Assembly (NCBI RefSeq): GCF_013359695.1
Contig: NZ_JABFMU010000014.1
Span: 49,026 to 113,025, forward strand
Length of the DNA: 64,000 nt
Reading direction: 5' to 3'
Source: Pseudomonas sp. C2B4
GTDB taxonomy: Bacteria > Pseudomonadota > Gammaproteobacteria > Pseudomonadales > Pseudomonadaceae
Every line of letters starts with the position of its first letter. Position 1 is the stretch's first letter. Under the pieces are notes generated by a model, which worked only from the letters and a program-made list of their open reading frames with translations, had not been told where the DNA came from and searched no databases. The position numbers and the translations under genes were made by a program. Below, piece after piece: positions 28,293 through 37,195 of this stretch.

Positions 28293-28395
28293 CTTGTAGG
28301 AGCGAGCTTGCTCGCGATGGTCGACAACGATAACGCGTACATACAGGATGAACGCGTCGTCTTTGACTCCATCGCGAGCAAGATCGCTCCTACAG
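28293..28395. repeat. REPIN, GTAGGAGCGAGCTTGCTCGC class
   Basis: Copies at 28293-28320 and 28369-28395 flank a spacer with GACAACGATAACGCG, which also appears (reversed) inside the same-class REPIN at 3560-3659. It lies between gacS and ldhA. Confidence 0.93.
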
Positions 28396-28438
28396 AATTG
28401 GAAGAAAGCCTTCAAGACTCACTCGCCCGGAGGACAGC

Positions 28439-29431
28439 ATGCGCACGATTCTTTTCAGCAGCCAGACCTACGACCGCGACAGTTTCCTCGCCGCCGACCT
28501 GCCAGCCGGCATCGAGCTGCACTTTCAAGCGGCGCGCCTGAGTCTGGACACGGTGGCATTGGCGGAGCATTTCGAGGTGGTCTGCGCTTTCATCAACGAT
28601 GACCTCGGCGCCCCGGTGCTCGAGCGCCTGGCCGCTGGCGGCACGCGCCTGATCGCCCTGCGCTCGGCCGGTTACAACCATGTCGACCTGGCGGCGGCGA
28701 AACGCCTGGGAATAGCCGTTGTGCGCGTACCGGCCTACTCGCCTCACGCTGTGGCCGAGCACGCGGTGGCGCTGATCCTGGCGCTGAACCGCCGCTTGCA
28801 CCGCGCCTACAACCGCACCCGCGAAGGCGATTTCAGCCTGCACGGGCTGACCGGTTTCGATCTGGTGGGCAAGACCGTCGGCGTGGTCGGCACCGGGCAG
28901 ATCGGCGCGACCTTCGCCAAAATCATGAACGGCTTCGGCTGCCAGTTGCTCGCCTACGACCCATACCCGAACCCACAGGTCGAAGCACTGGGTGCCCGGT
29001 ATCTGAGCTTGCCGCAACTGCTGGCCGAAGCGCAGATCATCAGCCTGCACTGCCCGCTCAACGAACAGAGCAAGCATTTGATCAACCGCGAATCGCTGGC
29101 GCACATGCAACCCGGTGCGATGCTGATCAACACCGGCCGCGGTGGCCTGGTGGACACGCCTGCGCTGATCGACGCCTTGAAGGAGGGTCAGCTCGGTTAT
29201 CTAGGGCTGGACGTGTATGAAGAAGAGGCACAGTTGTTCTTCGAGGACCGTTCCGACCTGCCCTTGCAGGACGATGTACTCGCGCGACTGCTGACCTTCC
29301 CCAATGTCATTGTCACCGCGCACCAGGCCTTCCTGACCCGCGAAGCCCTGGGTGCGATTGCTGCGACCACCTTGCACAACATCGCGGCCTGGAGGGCGGG
29401 CAAGCCCGAGAATCGTGTAGAAGGCGACTGA
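28439..29431 (+). CDS. ldhA: D-lactate dehydrogenase (fermentative, NAD-linked)
   Basis: A 330-residue D-2-hydroxyacid dehydrogenase that reduces pyruvate to D-lactate in the cytosol. The NAD motif is GVVGTGQIGATFAKIMNGFG (about 148-167). The catalytic Arg, Glu and His are in NTGRGGLVDT, YEEEAQLFFED and TAHQAFLTREA. SAGYNHVDLAAAK is the family's typical substrate loop. Its place downstream of gacS matches PA0927 of P. aeruginosa, as I remember it. Confidence 0.92.
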   Translation: MRTILFSSQTYDRDSFLAADLPAGIELHFQAARLSLDTVALAEHFEVVCAFINDDLGAPVLERLAAGGTRLIALRSAGYNHVDLAAAKRLGIAVVRVPAYSPHAVAEHAVALILALNRRLHRAYNRTREGDFSLHGLTGFDLVGKTVGVVGTGQIGATFAKIMNGFGCQLLAYDPYPNPQVEALGARYLSLPQLLAEAQIISLHCPLNEQSKHLINRESLAHMQPGAMLINTGRGGLVDTPALIDALKEGQLGYLGLDVYEEEAQLFFEDRSDLPLQDDVLARLLTFPNVIVTAHQAFLTREALGAIAATTLHNIAAWRAGKPENRVEGD

Positions 29432-29508
29432 ACCTGATCGAAGGTCATCTGCCCGCGTCATGCTGCGCGTATGCCCGTGCTAGCATATCGCGCATATTTG
29501 GAGGACCC

Positions 29509-29943
29509 ATGGTCGAACACGATTTCCGCTACAGCCTGATGAACCCGCAACACACCCTCACCGAATGCCGCGCCCTGGTGCCGGGGCGCTATCAAGTCAC
29601 CGGCAACGGTGGCTCGATTCGCAACAATGACGTGCTGGTCGTGACCCTCAAAGGTGCCAAGGACTTGTCCATGCGCCTGACCGTCGAAACGGTGCGCCAC
29701 TTGATCAATCCGCCCGGCCAATGGGTCGCGGTGGCCAGTGGTCCGGTGTTCGGCGAACTGGCGATTCACACGTGGCAAGTGAACTGCGACAGCTGCGCCA
29801 AGGAGCTGAGTTTCGAGTTCGCGGTTGATGCCAAACTGGGCAACAAGGCTGAAAAACCAGCGGCCACCGCGCGGATTGCCGAGTTGGGCTGGAAGTCCGT
29901 TGGCGAGAAACATCTTTGCCCGAAATGCCAGGAGCCCGCGTGA
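29509..29943 (+). CDS. Hypothetical protein with C-terminal zinc ribbon
   Basis: A 144-residue cytosolic protein. Two cysteine pairs (CDSCAK near residue 90 and CPKCQE near residue 139) frame the C-terminal third and look like a split zinc ribbon. The N-terminal two thirds (VPGRYQVTGNGGSIRNNDVLVVTLKG) resemble a beta-rich domain. I do not recognise a named family. It is preceded by GGAGG and overlaps the META-domain lipoprotein by one base (TGATG), so the two form one transcript. Confidence 0.78.
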   Translation: MVEHDFRYSLMNPQHTLTECRALVPGRYQVTGNGGSIRNNDVLVVTLKGAKDLSMRLTVETVRHLINPPGQWVAVASGPVFGELAIHTWQVNCDSCAKELSFEFAVDAKLGNKAEKPAATARIAELGWKSVGEKHLCPKCQEPA

Positions 29944-30347
29944 TGAAACGCCTCGCCCTGGCCGGTATGGTCGGTGCAAGCCTGCTGGGTTGCGCCGCCG
30001 AGCCTGTGCAATTGCAACAAAACCGCAGCTACATCCTGGAATGGATCGGCGAGCGCCCGCTGATGGATTACAGCCACCTGACCATCACCCTCGGTGAAGA
30101 CGGTCGCGCCTACGGCAATGGCGGCTGCAACCACTGGTTTGCGCCGTACACGCTCGAAGGCAACAAGCTGAGCTTCGGCAAGATTGGCAGCACCCGCAAA
30201 CTCTGCGCGCCGGCCCTGATGGAGCAGGAAAAACGCTTCCTTCAGGCCCTGGAAAACGTGCAGCGCTGGGACGTCTCGTCGATCGAGCAGATGCGCTTCT
30301 GGCCAGCTGAAGGCAAGCCGCTGCGTTGGTGGCTCGAAGAGGGTTGA
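29943..30347 (+). CDS. META-domain (HslJ-like) lipoprotein
   Basis: A 134-residue protein with a lipoprotein signal, MKRLALAGMVGASLLGCAAE, with LLGC as lipobox (Cys near residue 17). The mature part has the META/HslJ features YSHLTITLGEDGRAYGNGGCNHWFAPY and GKIGSTRKLCAPALMEQE. HslJ-type proteins are outer-membrane or periplasmic and heat- or novobiocin-linked, with no known enzyme activity. The start at 29943 overlaps the upstream stop codon. Confidence 0.85.
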   Translation: MKRLALAGMVGASLLGCAAEPVQLQQNRSYILEWIGERPLMDYSHLTITLGEDGRAYGNGGCNHWFAPYTLEGNKLSFGKIGSTRKLCAPALMEQEKRFLQALENVQRWDVSSIEQMRFWPAEGKPLRWWLEEG

Positions 30348-30369
30348 TCGACCCACTTCCTGGTGAAAT

Positions 30370-30418
30370 CTGTGGCGAGGGAGCTTGCTCCCTCGCCACA
30401 AAAGCTCTCTCGCCACAG
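30370..30418. repeat. REP, TGTGGCGAGGGAGCTTGCTCCCTCGCCACA class
   Basis: A perfect palindrome at 30370-30400 is followed by a partial second copy, CTCTCGCCACAG, to 30418. It separates two convergent genes and lies two bases from the stop of the thioredoxin-like gene. Confidence 0.9.
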
Positions 30419-30419
30419 G

Positions 30420-30887
30420 TCAGTTTTTAGCCTGCAACGCCTCCAGCTTCGCCATTACCCCCGCCGCCGTCTGCTCCCCCATCAACTGTTCCCGCACCTT
30501 GCCCTTGTTGTCGATGATGTAGGTCACCGGCAATGCCTCGCTGCGCGGCAATTCGAACAACTCGGCCGGGTCCTGCGCCAGCACAGTGAATTTGATGCCT
30601 AGCTTCTCGCTCGCGCTCTTGAGCTCTTCGCCCTGCACATTGTCGAAGTTGACCCCGAACACACCGATCCTCTTGGCCTTGAGCTGCTCGGCCAGAGTGT
30701 TCAGTTCCGGAATCTCGGTACGGCACGGGCCGCACCATTCGGCCCAGTAATTGAGTACAAGCCATTGCTTGTCCAGGCGCTCGGCAGCGACCTTCTGCCC
30801 ATTCTGATCGATCCCGTAGTCGTTACCGCAGCCCCCCAGCATCAACGTTCCGATGATCGCCAATGCCGCTGCCAGTCGCCTTGTCAT
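30420..30887 (-). CDS. TlpA/ResA-like thioredoxin-fold lipoprotein
   Basis: A 155-residue exported protein with a lipobox (LMLGGC near residue 19) and a thioredoxin fold. The active site is WCGPC in NYWAEWCGPCRTEIPEL, and the cis-proline loop is ALPVTYIIDNKG. Such proteins reduce disulfides in the periplasm, often for cytochrome or metal-site maturation. The start at 30887 follows AAGGAT. A longer frame from 30938 lacks a ribosome site. It is convergent with the META gene. Confidence 0.88.
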   Translation of the reverse strand: MTRRLAAALAIIGTLMLGGCGNDYGIDQNGQKVAAERLDKQWLVLNYWAEWCGPCRTEIPELNTLAEQLKAKRIGVFGVNFDNVQGEELKSASEKLGIKFTVLAQDPAELFELPRSEALPVTYIIDNKGKVREQLMGEQTAAGVMAKLEALQAKN

Positions 30888-31001
30888 GTCGTGATCCTTG
30901 TGGAAAAAAGAATACTGCCGCGACCCATTGCCTCCCAAGGTTCTGGATTACGCGTTGCACAGTTAGAATAGCCGCCACCTTACACAAGATGCGACCCGCT
31001 C

Positions 31002-31948
<947 letters not shown>

Positions 31949-31950
31949 GC

Positions 31951-32376
31951 ATGGCCAAGAAGCCAAAGATCCTGCCCGCCATCGAATGGCTTGAACCCCG
32001 TGTCCGGGCCATGCGCGTCATCAGCCTGCTGTGTTTTTTCGGTCTGGTAGGGCTGCTGTGCATCTACTACCTGCTGGTCGCCGACTTGCACGGCGCCCGG
32101 CCTTGGGTGATTTTGCTGATCGAACTGGTGCCGCTGCTGCTGTTGGCACCCGGCATGATCGTCGGCAGCCCGCGTGGGCATTCGTGGATGTGTTTTGTGG
32201 TGAACCTGTATTTCATCAAGGGCGCATTGGCCGCGTATGACCCGAATCGACAGATCTTCGGTTTGCTGGAGATGGGCGCGAGCCTGGCGGTGTTCTGCTC
32301 GGCACTGCTGTATGTGCGGTGGCGGTATCAGTTGAATCGAAAGTTGGCGGGTGAAGGCGAAATTTCCGTCGCCTGA
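31951..32376 (+). CDS. DUF2069 inner-membrane protein
   Basis: A 141-residue protein with four hydrophobic segments (VISLLCFFGLVGLLCIYYLL, WVILLIELVPLLLLAP, CFVVNLYFIKGALAAY and ASLAVFCSALLYVRW). The pattern fits DUF2069. It is the last gene of arsC-wrbA-DUF2069, an order I remember in other pseudomonads. The ATG at 31951 was preferred over an upstream in-frame start inside wrbA because GGAGGG precedes it. Confidence 0.84.
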   Translation: MAKKPKILPAIEWLEPRVRAMRVISLLCFFGLVGLLCIYYLLVADLHGARPWVILLIELVPLLLLAPGMIVGSPRGHSWMCFVVNLYFIKGALAAYDPNRQIFGLLEMGASLAVFCSALLYVRWRYQLNRKLAGEGEISVA

Positions 32377-32381
32377 CACAT

Positions 32382-32450
32382 CGCTTTCGCGAGCAGGCAC
32401 GCTCCCACAGGGACCACGTGAAATCTGTGGGAGCGAGCCTGCTCGCGAAT
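32382..32450. repeat. REP pair, outward arrangement
   Basis: The left copy at 32382-32413 (CTTTCGCGAGCAGGCACGCTCC) and right copy at 32424-32450 (GTGGGAGCGAGCCTGCTCGC) are separated by about 12 bases. It sits between two convergent genes. Confidence 0.92.
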
Positions 32451-32464
32451 GGGGCAACCCCGTC

Positions 32465-33139
32465 TTAATGGTTGACGGTATAAGCCAGCATCATCGAGAT
32501 CTGGCTCATCGGCCGTCCGCCACTCTCCTCGTACCACTGATTGAACACGTCCTGCACCAACGCCAGGTCGCGCAGGCTGCTCGGCACCTTGTCGATGATG
32601 TTCTGTGCATTCAACGCCGCCACGACGTCGTAGCTCGGCACGAAAGTGTCCTTGCCGACCATCCGCAGAAAACGCGGAGCCGACAGACCGCCCAATTGAT
32701 GGCCGCGTTTCTTCAGGAACGTCCACAACCCGACAATATCGGTCACCGGCCAATCGGCGATCATCGCGCCAAAGCTGCCCTTTTCATGGGCCACATCCAG
32801 CACGAACTGTGCGTTGCGCGGCACACTCTTGAGCTTGCCCAGGTGGCGGATAATCCGTGCATCCTGCATCAGGCGCTCCAGGTGTTCGGCGCTCATCAGC
32901 ACGACTTTTTCCGGGTCGAACTTGAAGAAGACTTCCTCGAAGGCCGGCCACTTGGCGTCCACCAGGCTGTGCTTGAGACCGGCACGGAATACACGCAGGG
33001 CCATGGTCGACAGGTAGCGATCATCGGTGATGTCACGCAATTGCGCCGGTGTCCTGGGAACGGGCAGATGGGCTTCCAGCTCAGCCGCCGAACCGAAACG
33101 GTTCAGGCAGTACTCGTTCAGCCACTTGTAGTCGCGCAT
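32465..33139 (-). CDS. DNA-3-methyladenine glycosylase I family protein
   Basis: A 224-residue protein resembling the Tag/AlkA-type helix-hairpin-helix superfamily, Tag branch: TMALRVFRAGLKHSLVDAKWPAFEEVFFKFDPEKV and RIIRHLGKLKSVPRNAQFVLDV. It would remove 3-methyladenine from DNA. The typical Tag zinc ligands are not obvious, so it may be a divergent member. The start is preceded by GGGAG. It follows ttcA on the same strand, separated by a REPIN. Confidence 0.78.
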   Translation of the reverse strand: MRDYKWLNEYCLNRFGSAAELEAHLPVPRTPAQLRDITDDRYLSTMALRVFRAGLKHSLVDAKWPAFEEVFFKFDPEKVVLMSAEHLERLMQDARIIRHLGKLKSVPRNAQFVLDVAHEKGSFGAMIADWPVTDIVGLWTFLKKRGHQLGGLSAPRFLRMVGKDTFVPSYDVVAALNAQNIIDKVPSSLRDLALVQDVFNQWYEESGGRPMSQISMMLAYTVNH

Positions 33140-33182
33140 GCCCTCTCCCGGGAAACTGAAAACCTATACCTGTGAACAAAAA

Positions 33183-33290
33183 CCTGTGGGAGCGAGCCTG
33201 CTCGCGAAAGCGTCGTGTCAGCCGACATCAATGTTGAATGACACACCGCCTTCGCGGGCAAGTCGAATCGTCGCACCGCCGCTCCCACAG
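33183..33290. repeat. REPIN with an altered right hairpin
   Basis: The left copy at 33183-33212 is normal. The right copy at 33247-33290 reads TTCGCGGGCAAGTCGAATCG then TCGCACCGCCGCTCCCACAG, a longer hairpin between the same outer ends. It lies between ttcA and the glycosylase gene. Confidence 0.9.
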
Positions 33291-33299
33291 TGATGGTGT

Positions 33300-34124
33300 T
33301 TAAAGATTGACGACGTTGACGAAGCGCGAAGCCGCGCTTTCATCGATTTTCAGACTGGTGAAGTCAAACAAATTGCGGTCCGCCAGTTGCGACGGAATCA
33401 CGTTCTGCAGGCTGCGGAAGATGCTTTCGGTGCGGCCCGGGGTCTTGCGTTCCCAGTCCTGCAGCATTTCCTTGACCACCTGACGCTGCAGGTTTTCCTG
33501 GGAACCGCAAAGGTTGCACGGGATGATCGGGAATTGCTTGAGGTCCGAATAGGCCTGGATGTCTTTTTCGTTGCAGTAGGCCAGTGGACGAATCACCACG
33601 TTGCGACCGTCGTCGGCGCGCAATTTTGGCGGCATGGCTTTGAGCGATCCGTTGAAGAACATGTTCAGGAAGAACGTCTCGACGATGTCGTCGCGATGGT
33701 GGCCCAGGGCCATTTTGGTCGCGCCGATTTCGTCGGCAAAGGTGTAGAGCGTGCCGCGACGAAGGCGCGAGCACAGCGAGCACGTGGTTTTGCCTTCCGG
33801 AACCAGCTCCTTGACCACCGAATACGTGTCTTTCTCGACGATGTGGTACTCGATGCCCAGCTCTTTCAGGTAGGCCGGCAGCACGTGCTCGGGGAAGCCC
33901 GGCTGCTTCTGGTCCATGTTCACGGCCACGATCTCGAACTTGATCGGTGCGACCTTCTGCAAGTGCATCAGCACATCAAGCATGGTGTAGCTGTCCTTGC
34001 CGCCGGACAGGCAGACCATGACCTTGTCGCCGTCTTCAATCATGTTGAAATCGGCGACAGCCTCACCGGCCTGGCGGCGAAGGCGCTTTTGCAGTTTGTT
34101 CTGGTTGACCGTAAGAGTGCCCAT
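33300..34124 (-). CDS. ttcA: tRNA 2-thiocytidine(32) synthetase TtcA
   Basis: A 274-residue iron-sulfur ATP-pyrophosphatase that thiolates cytidine 32 of tRNA. The PP-loop SGGKDS is at about residues 40-45, the first CxxC is in [13 protein letters not shown] and the second in [15 protein letters not shown], which ligate the [4Fe-4S] cluster. [10 protein letters not shown] is also diagnostic. The start at 34124 ([15 protein letters not shown]) is chosen because the longer frame runs through REP sequence. Confidence 0.94.
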   Translation of the reverse strand: MGTLTVNQNKLQKRLRRQAGEAVADFNMIEDGDKVMVCLSGGKDSYTMLDVLMHLQKVAPIKFEIVAVNMDQKQPGFPEHVLPAYLKELGIEYHIVEKDTYSVVKELVPEGKTTCSLCSRLRRGTLYTFADEIGATKMALGHHRDDIVETFFLNMFFNGSLKAMPPKLRADDGRNVVIRPLAYCNEKDIQAYSDLKQFPIIPCNLCGSQENLQRQVVKEMLQDWERKTPGRTESIFRSLQNVIPSQLADRNLFDFTSLKIDESAASRFVNVVNL

Positions 34125-34202
34125 GACGCGAAATCCGTGAGGTGTGACGAAAGGCGGGCATTTTACGCAAAAACACCGCCAGGGCGAAGTGCCCGCTATC
34201 TC

Positions 34203-34294
34203 CCTGTGGGAGCGATCTCGCTCGCGAATGCCGTGTGTCATCCAATTAAGATGTCGACTGACATATCGCTTTCGCGAGCGGGCTCGCTCCCACA
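34203..34294. repeat. REPIN, GTGGGAGCGA class, inward pair
   Basis: Copies at 34203-34231 (AGCGATCTCGCTCGCGAA variant) and 34267-34294 flank the interior GTGTGTCATCC...GTCGACTGACA. It is upstream of ttcA. Confidence 0.93.
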
Positions 34295-34384
34295 AAGATC
34301 CATTGACAGTCCCGGTAGCGATTAGCAACAGGCTTTACAGCGCGATTTGCTCTAAGCCCTATCACCTGTAGGGTTAACTCCTTC

Positions 34385-34391
34385 CTATACT
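34385..34391 (+). promoter_or_regulatory. Candidate RpoS-type -10 element for the YIP1 gene
   Basis: CTATACT, the sigma-S-preferred extended -10, stands about 105 bases before the YIP1-family ATG without a clear -35. No other promoter is obvious in the gap. Confidence 0.35.
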
Positions 34392-34496
34392 GCGTCTTAA
34401 GGTCGCATACAAATCCAGACCTATTACTTACTTGGCCGCATTGGCCCGTAGGCGCTCCACTGGGGGGCGACGGTAAAAACAAGAGGAGTGACTGGC

Positions 34497-35099
34497 ATGA
34501 TCCATCACGTAGTGGGGCTCTTCACCCACCCTGACCAAGAATGGAAAGAAATCCGTGGCGACCAGGAGGAAAGCATCAGCCACATGTACCTGACGCACAC
34601 GCTGATTCTGGCGGCGATCCCCGCCGTGTCCGCGTTCATCGGCACCACACAGGTCGGCTGGGTGATTGGCAATCGAGCGCCGGTGATGTTGACGATGGAA
34701 AGCGCCCTATGGATGTCGATCATGTCGTACCTGGCGATGCTCGGCGGCGTTGCCGTAATGGGTGCGTTCATCCACTGGATGGCTCGCACTTATGACGCCA
34801 ACCCTAGCCTGGCCCGCTGCATTGCATTTGCGACCTATACCGCAACACCGTTGTTCATTGGTGGTCTGGCGGCGCTGTACCCACACTTGTGGCTGGGGAT
34901 GATCATCGGCACCGCCGCGATCTGCTACACCGTCTACCTGTTGTATGTCGGATTACCGACGTTCATGAACATTCCAACTGACGAGGGCTTCCTGTTTTCC
35001 AGTTCGGTGCTCGCCGTAGGCCTGGTGGTGCTGGTGGCCATCATGGCGTTTACAGTTATTGTCTGGGGACTCGGCGTGGGGCCGGTCTACACCAACTAG
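34497..35099 (+). CDS. YIP1-family inner-membrane protein
   Basis: A 200-residue membrane protein that begins MIHHVVGLFTHPDQEWKEI, a typical bacterial YIP1 N-terminus. About five transmembrane segments follow (LILAAIPAVSAFIG, LAMLGGVAVMGAFIHWM, IAFATYTATPLFIGGLAAL, GMIIGTAAICYTVYLLYVG and VLAVGLVVLVAIMAFTVIVW). The role of bacterial YIP1 proteins is unknown. The start at 34497 has AGAGGAG eight bases upstream; an in-frame GTG at 34488 overlaps that site and is less likely. It ends in its own terminator. Confidence 0.88.
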   Translation: MIHHVVGLFTHPDQEWKEIRGDQEESISHMYLTHTLILAAIPAVSAFIGTTQVGWVIGNRAPVMLTMESALWMSIMSYLAMLGGVAVMGAFIHWMARTYDANPSLARCIAFATYTATPLFIGGLAALYPHLWLGMIIGTAAICYTVYLLYVGLPTFMNIPTDEGFLFSSSVLAVGLVVLVAIMAFTVIVWGLGVGPVYTN

Positions 35100-35132
35100 C
35101 AACTCACCACCCAAAAACTAGATCTGCCAACA

Positions 35133-35156
35133 CAGGCCGCCGCAAGGCGGCCTTTT
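35133..35156 (+). terminator. Intrinsic terminator after the YIP1 gene
   Basis: The stem AGGCCGCC/GGCGGCCT with loop GCAA is followed by a short T run. Confidence 0.85.
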
Positions 35157-35257
35157 AATGCTTGAACAACAGGCGCGGCAACGACCATTCGGCGCTTGGG
35201 CGATTCGCAAGGCCCGGGGGTTGCGGCATACTCGACGTCTCTGGAGATCCATCAAGC

Positions 35258-35752
35258 ATGCTCGAGCAACTCAATACCCGCGTCGAAGACTGTTTCCAAC
35301 AAGCCGAATCCTTTTTCAAACGACCTTTCAAACGCCCCGTGGTGAGCCTCAAGCTGCGCGGGCAAAAAGCCGGCGTTGCGCACTTGCATGAGAATCTGCT
35401 GCGCTTCAACCCGCAGTTGTACCGCGAGAATACCGAAGACTTCCTCAAACAGACCGTGGCCCACGAAGTCGCGCACCTGATCGCCCATCAACTGTTCGGC
35501 GACCGCATCCAGCCCCATGGCGAAGAGTGGCAATTGATCATGCGCGGCGTGTACGAACTGCCGCCCAATCGTTGCCACACCTACGACGTCAAACGCCGCA
35601 GCGTGACCCGCTACATCTACAGATGCCCATGCCCAGACAGCGATTTCCCGTTTTCGGCCCAGCGCCATGGCCTGGTGCGTCAGGGGCGGCGGTATTTATG
35701 CCGGCGGTGCCGCAGCACGTTGGTGTTCAGTGGGGAAATGCGGGTCGAGTAA
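35258..35752 (+). CDS. sprT: SprT-family zinc metalloprotease-like protein
   Basis: A 164-residue protein with the zinc-protease motif HEVAHLIAHQLFG (HExxH near residue 75) and a downstream histidine in PHGEEWQLIM. A C-terminal zinc ribbon has Cys pairs in YRCPCPDSDF and YLCRRCRSTL. Related SprT/SPRTN proteins cleave DNA-protein crosslinks in eukaryotes; the bacterial role is unproven. The start at 35258 is preceded by GGAG. An upstream in-frame ATG at 35162 would place the start inside the terminator. Confidence 0.87.
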   Translation: MLEQLNTRVEDCFQQAESFFKRPFKRPVVSLKLRGQKAGVAHLHENLLRFNPQLYRENTEDFLKQTVAHEVAHLIAHQLFGDRIQPHGEEWQLIMRGVYELPPNRCHTYDVKRRSVTRYIYRCPCPDSDFPFSAQRHGLVRQGRRYLCRRCRSTLVFSGEMRVE

Positions 35753-35772
35753 GCATTGCTTTGCTTGTAACG

Positions 35773-35859
35773 GCCCCTTCGCGAGCAGGCTCGCTCCCAC
35801 ACTGGATCTATGTCTCACTGAAGATCCCCTGTGGGAGCGGGCTTGCCCGCGAAGAGGCC
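35773..35859. repeat. REP pair, outward arrangement
   Basis: The left copy at 35773-35801 and right copy at 35828-35859 (a GCGGGCTTGCCCGCGAA variant) lie between two convergent genes, 11 bases from the CoA-transferase stop. Confidence 0.92.
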
Positions 35860-35869
35860 GGTCCAGGCG

Positions 35870-37051
35870 CTAGAGAATCACCTTGGCGCGCCGCAATGCT
35901 TCAATCCGCTCAGCCCCAAACCCCAACTCCCCCAACACCTGATCCGTATGCTCCCCCAACGCTGCGCCAATATGCCTGGGCTGCGGCAATCCTTCGGAAA
36001 ACTTCAACGGGCAAGCCATCTGCGCCTGGCTCGAGCCATCGCCACGCGGCACCTGGGTCACCAGTTCCCGTGCCCGCAACTGCGGATGTCCCACCGCTTC
36101 CCCAAGGCTCAACACCGGCTCGACACAGGCATCCAGCTCGGCAAACAGCGCGCTCAACTCGGTAAAGTCATGCTTCTCGAATTCGACCCTCAGCGCATCC
36201 TTGAGCTTCTTCTGCTGCGCCGGTTGTGGTGACAGGCCCAGGCTCGCCAGTTCTTCCAGCCCCAAGGCCACACACAACTGCTTCATAAAGCCCGGTTCCA
36301 GGCTGCCCACCGAGAGCCAGCGTCCATCCCGCGAGCGGTAATAGTCGTAGAAGCTGCCGCCATTGAGCACCTGGTCTTCCCGCCCCGGTTCGATACCGCA
36401 GGCCAGGTACCCGGCACCGGCCATGGCGTTCAGGCTGAAAGCGCAGTCGGTCATGCTCACATCCAGATGCTGCCCTTGCCCGGTTTGCTGCCGGGCGATC
36501 ACCGCCGCCAGCAGACCGATCACGCCGTGAAGCGAACCTCCGGCCACATCCGCCACCTGCGCGCCCAAAGGCAACGGACCACTGTCGACGCGGCCGGTGT
36601 AGCTCGCCAGCCCGGCCAGTGCCAGGTAATTGATGTCATGGCCAGCGCGATCCTTGTAGGGACCGGTCTGGCCATAGCCGGTGATCGACACATAAATGAG
36701 CTTCGGATTGATCGCCTTCAAGGCCTCATAACCCAGGCCCAGGCGCTCCATGACGCCGGGGCGGAACTGCTCCAGCACGATGTCGTAGTCCTTGAGCAGC
36801 TGCTTGATCACCTCCAACGCCTCAGGTTGCTTGAGGTCCAGGGCCAGGCTGCGCTTGTTGCGATTGAGGTAGGCGTGGCTGGCCGATACGCCTTGATCAT
36901 GGGGTGGCAGCACGCGCAGCAGGTCCATGCGGGTCGGCGATTCAATGCGCAGCACCTCGGCGCCCATGTCCGCCAGCAATAACGAGGCGAATGGCCCCGG
37001 CAGCAATGTCGAGAAATCCAGAACCTTGAGTGATGCCAGTGGACCGAGCAT
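35870..37051 (-). CDS. CaiB/BaiF (class III) CoA-transferase family protein
   Basis: A 393-residue enzyme with the family's N-terminal LKVLDFSTLLPGPFASLLLADMGAEVLRIESP and the middle GPLPLGAQVADVAGGSLHGVIGL, where the catalytic aspartate normally lies (near residue 165). It could be an alpha-methylacyl-CoA racemase or a formyl/oxalyl-type transferase; PRHIGAALGEHTDQVL near the C-terminus suits either. Substrate unknown. It lies downstream of dctA on the same strand but behind a terminator, so it is likely expressed separately. Confidence 0.88.
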   Translation of the reverse strand: MLGPLASLKVLDFSTLLPGPFASLLLADMGAEVLRIESPTRMDLLRVLPPHDQGVSASHAYLNRNKRSLALDLKQPEALEVIKQLLKDYDIVLEQFRPGVMERLGLGYEALKAINPKLIYVSITGYGQTGPYKDRAGHDINYLALAGLASYTGRVDSGPLPLGAQVADVAGGSLHGVIGLLAAVIARQQTGQGQHLDVSMTDCAFSLNAMAGAGYLACGIEPGREDQVLNGGSFYDYYRSRDGRWLSVGSLEPGFMKQLCVALGLEELASLGLSPQPAQQKKLKDALRVEFEKHDFTELSALFAELDACVEPVLSLGEAVGHPQLRARELVTQVPRGDGSSQAQMACPLKFSEGLPQPRHIGAALGEHTDQVLGELGFGAERIEALRRAKVIL

Positions 37052-37156
37052 GAATGTTCCCCCTGAATGATGCCCCCAGACTAGGCAGCCCGGCGCACAG
37101 GAGCAATCACCTTATGTGCCAGTGACGCTGACAGTTGCGCTCACGTCGCAGGCAAT

Positions 37157-37181
37157 AAAAAACCCGCCGAAGCGGGTTTTT
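37157..37181 (-). terminator. Intrinsic terminator of dctA
   Basis: The stem AAACCCGC/GCGGGTTT with loop CGAA lies about 15 bases after the dctA stop, with a run of As on the plus strand that is a U tract on the dctA transcript. Confidence 0.88.
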
Positions 37182-37195
37182 CATGACATCAAGGC

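Noticed and set aside
25413..28415. A 1000-codon open frame antisense to gacS
   Set aside because: It covers gacS and flanking REP sequence, has repetitive low-information composition, and gacS is certain.
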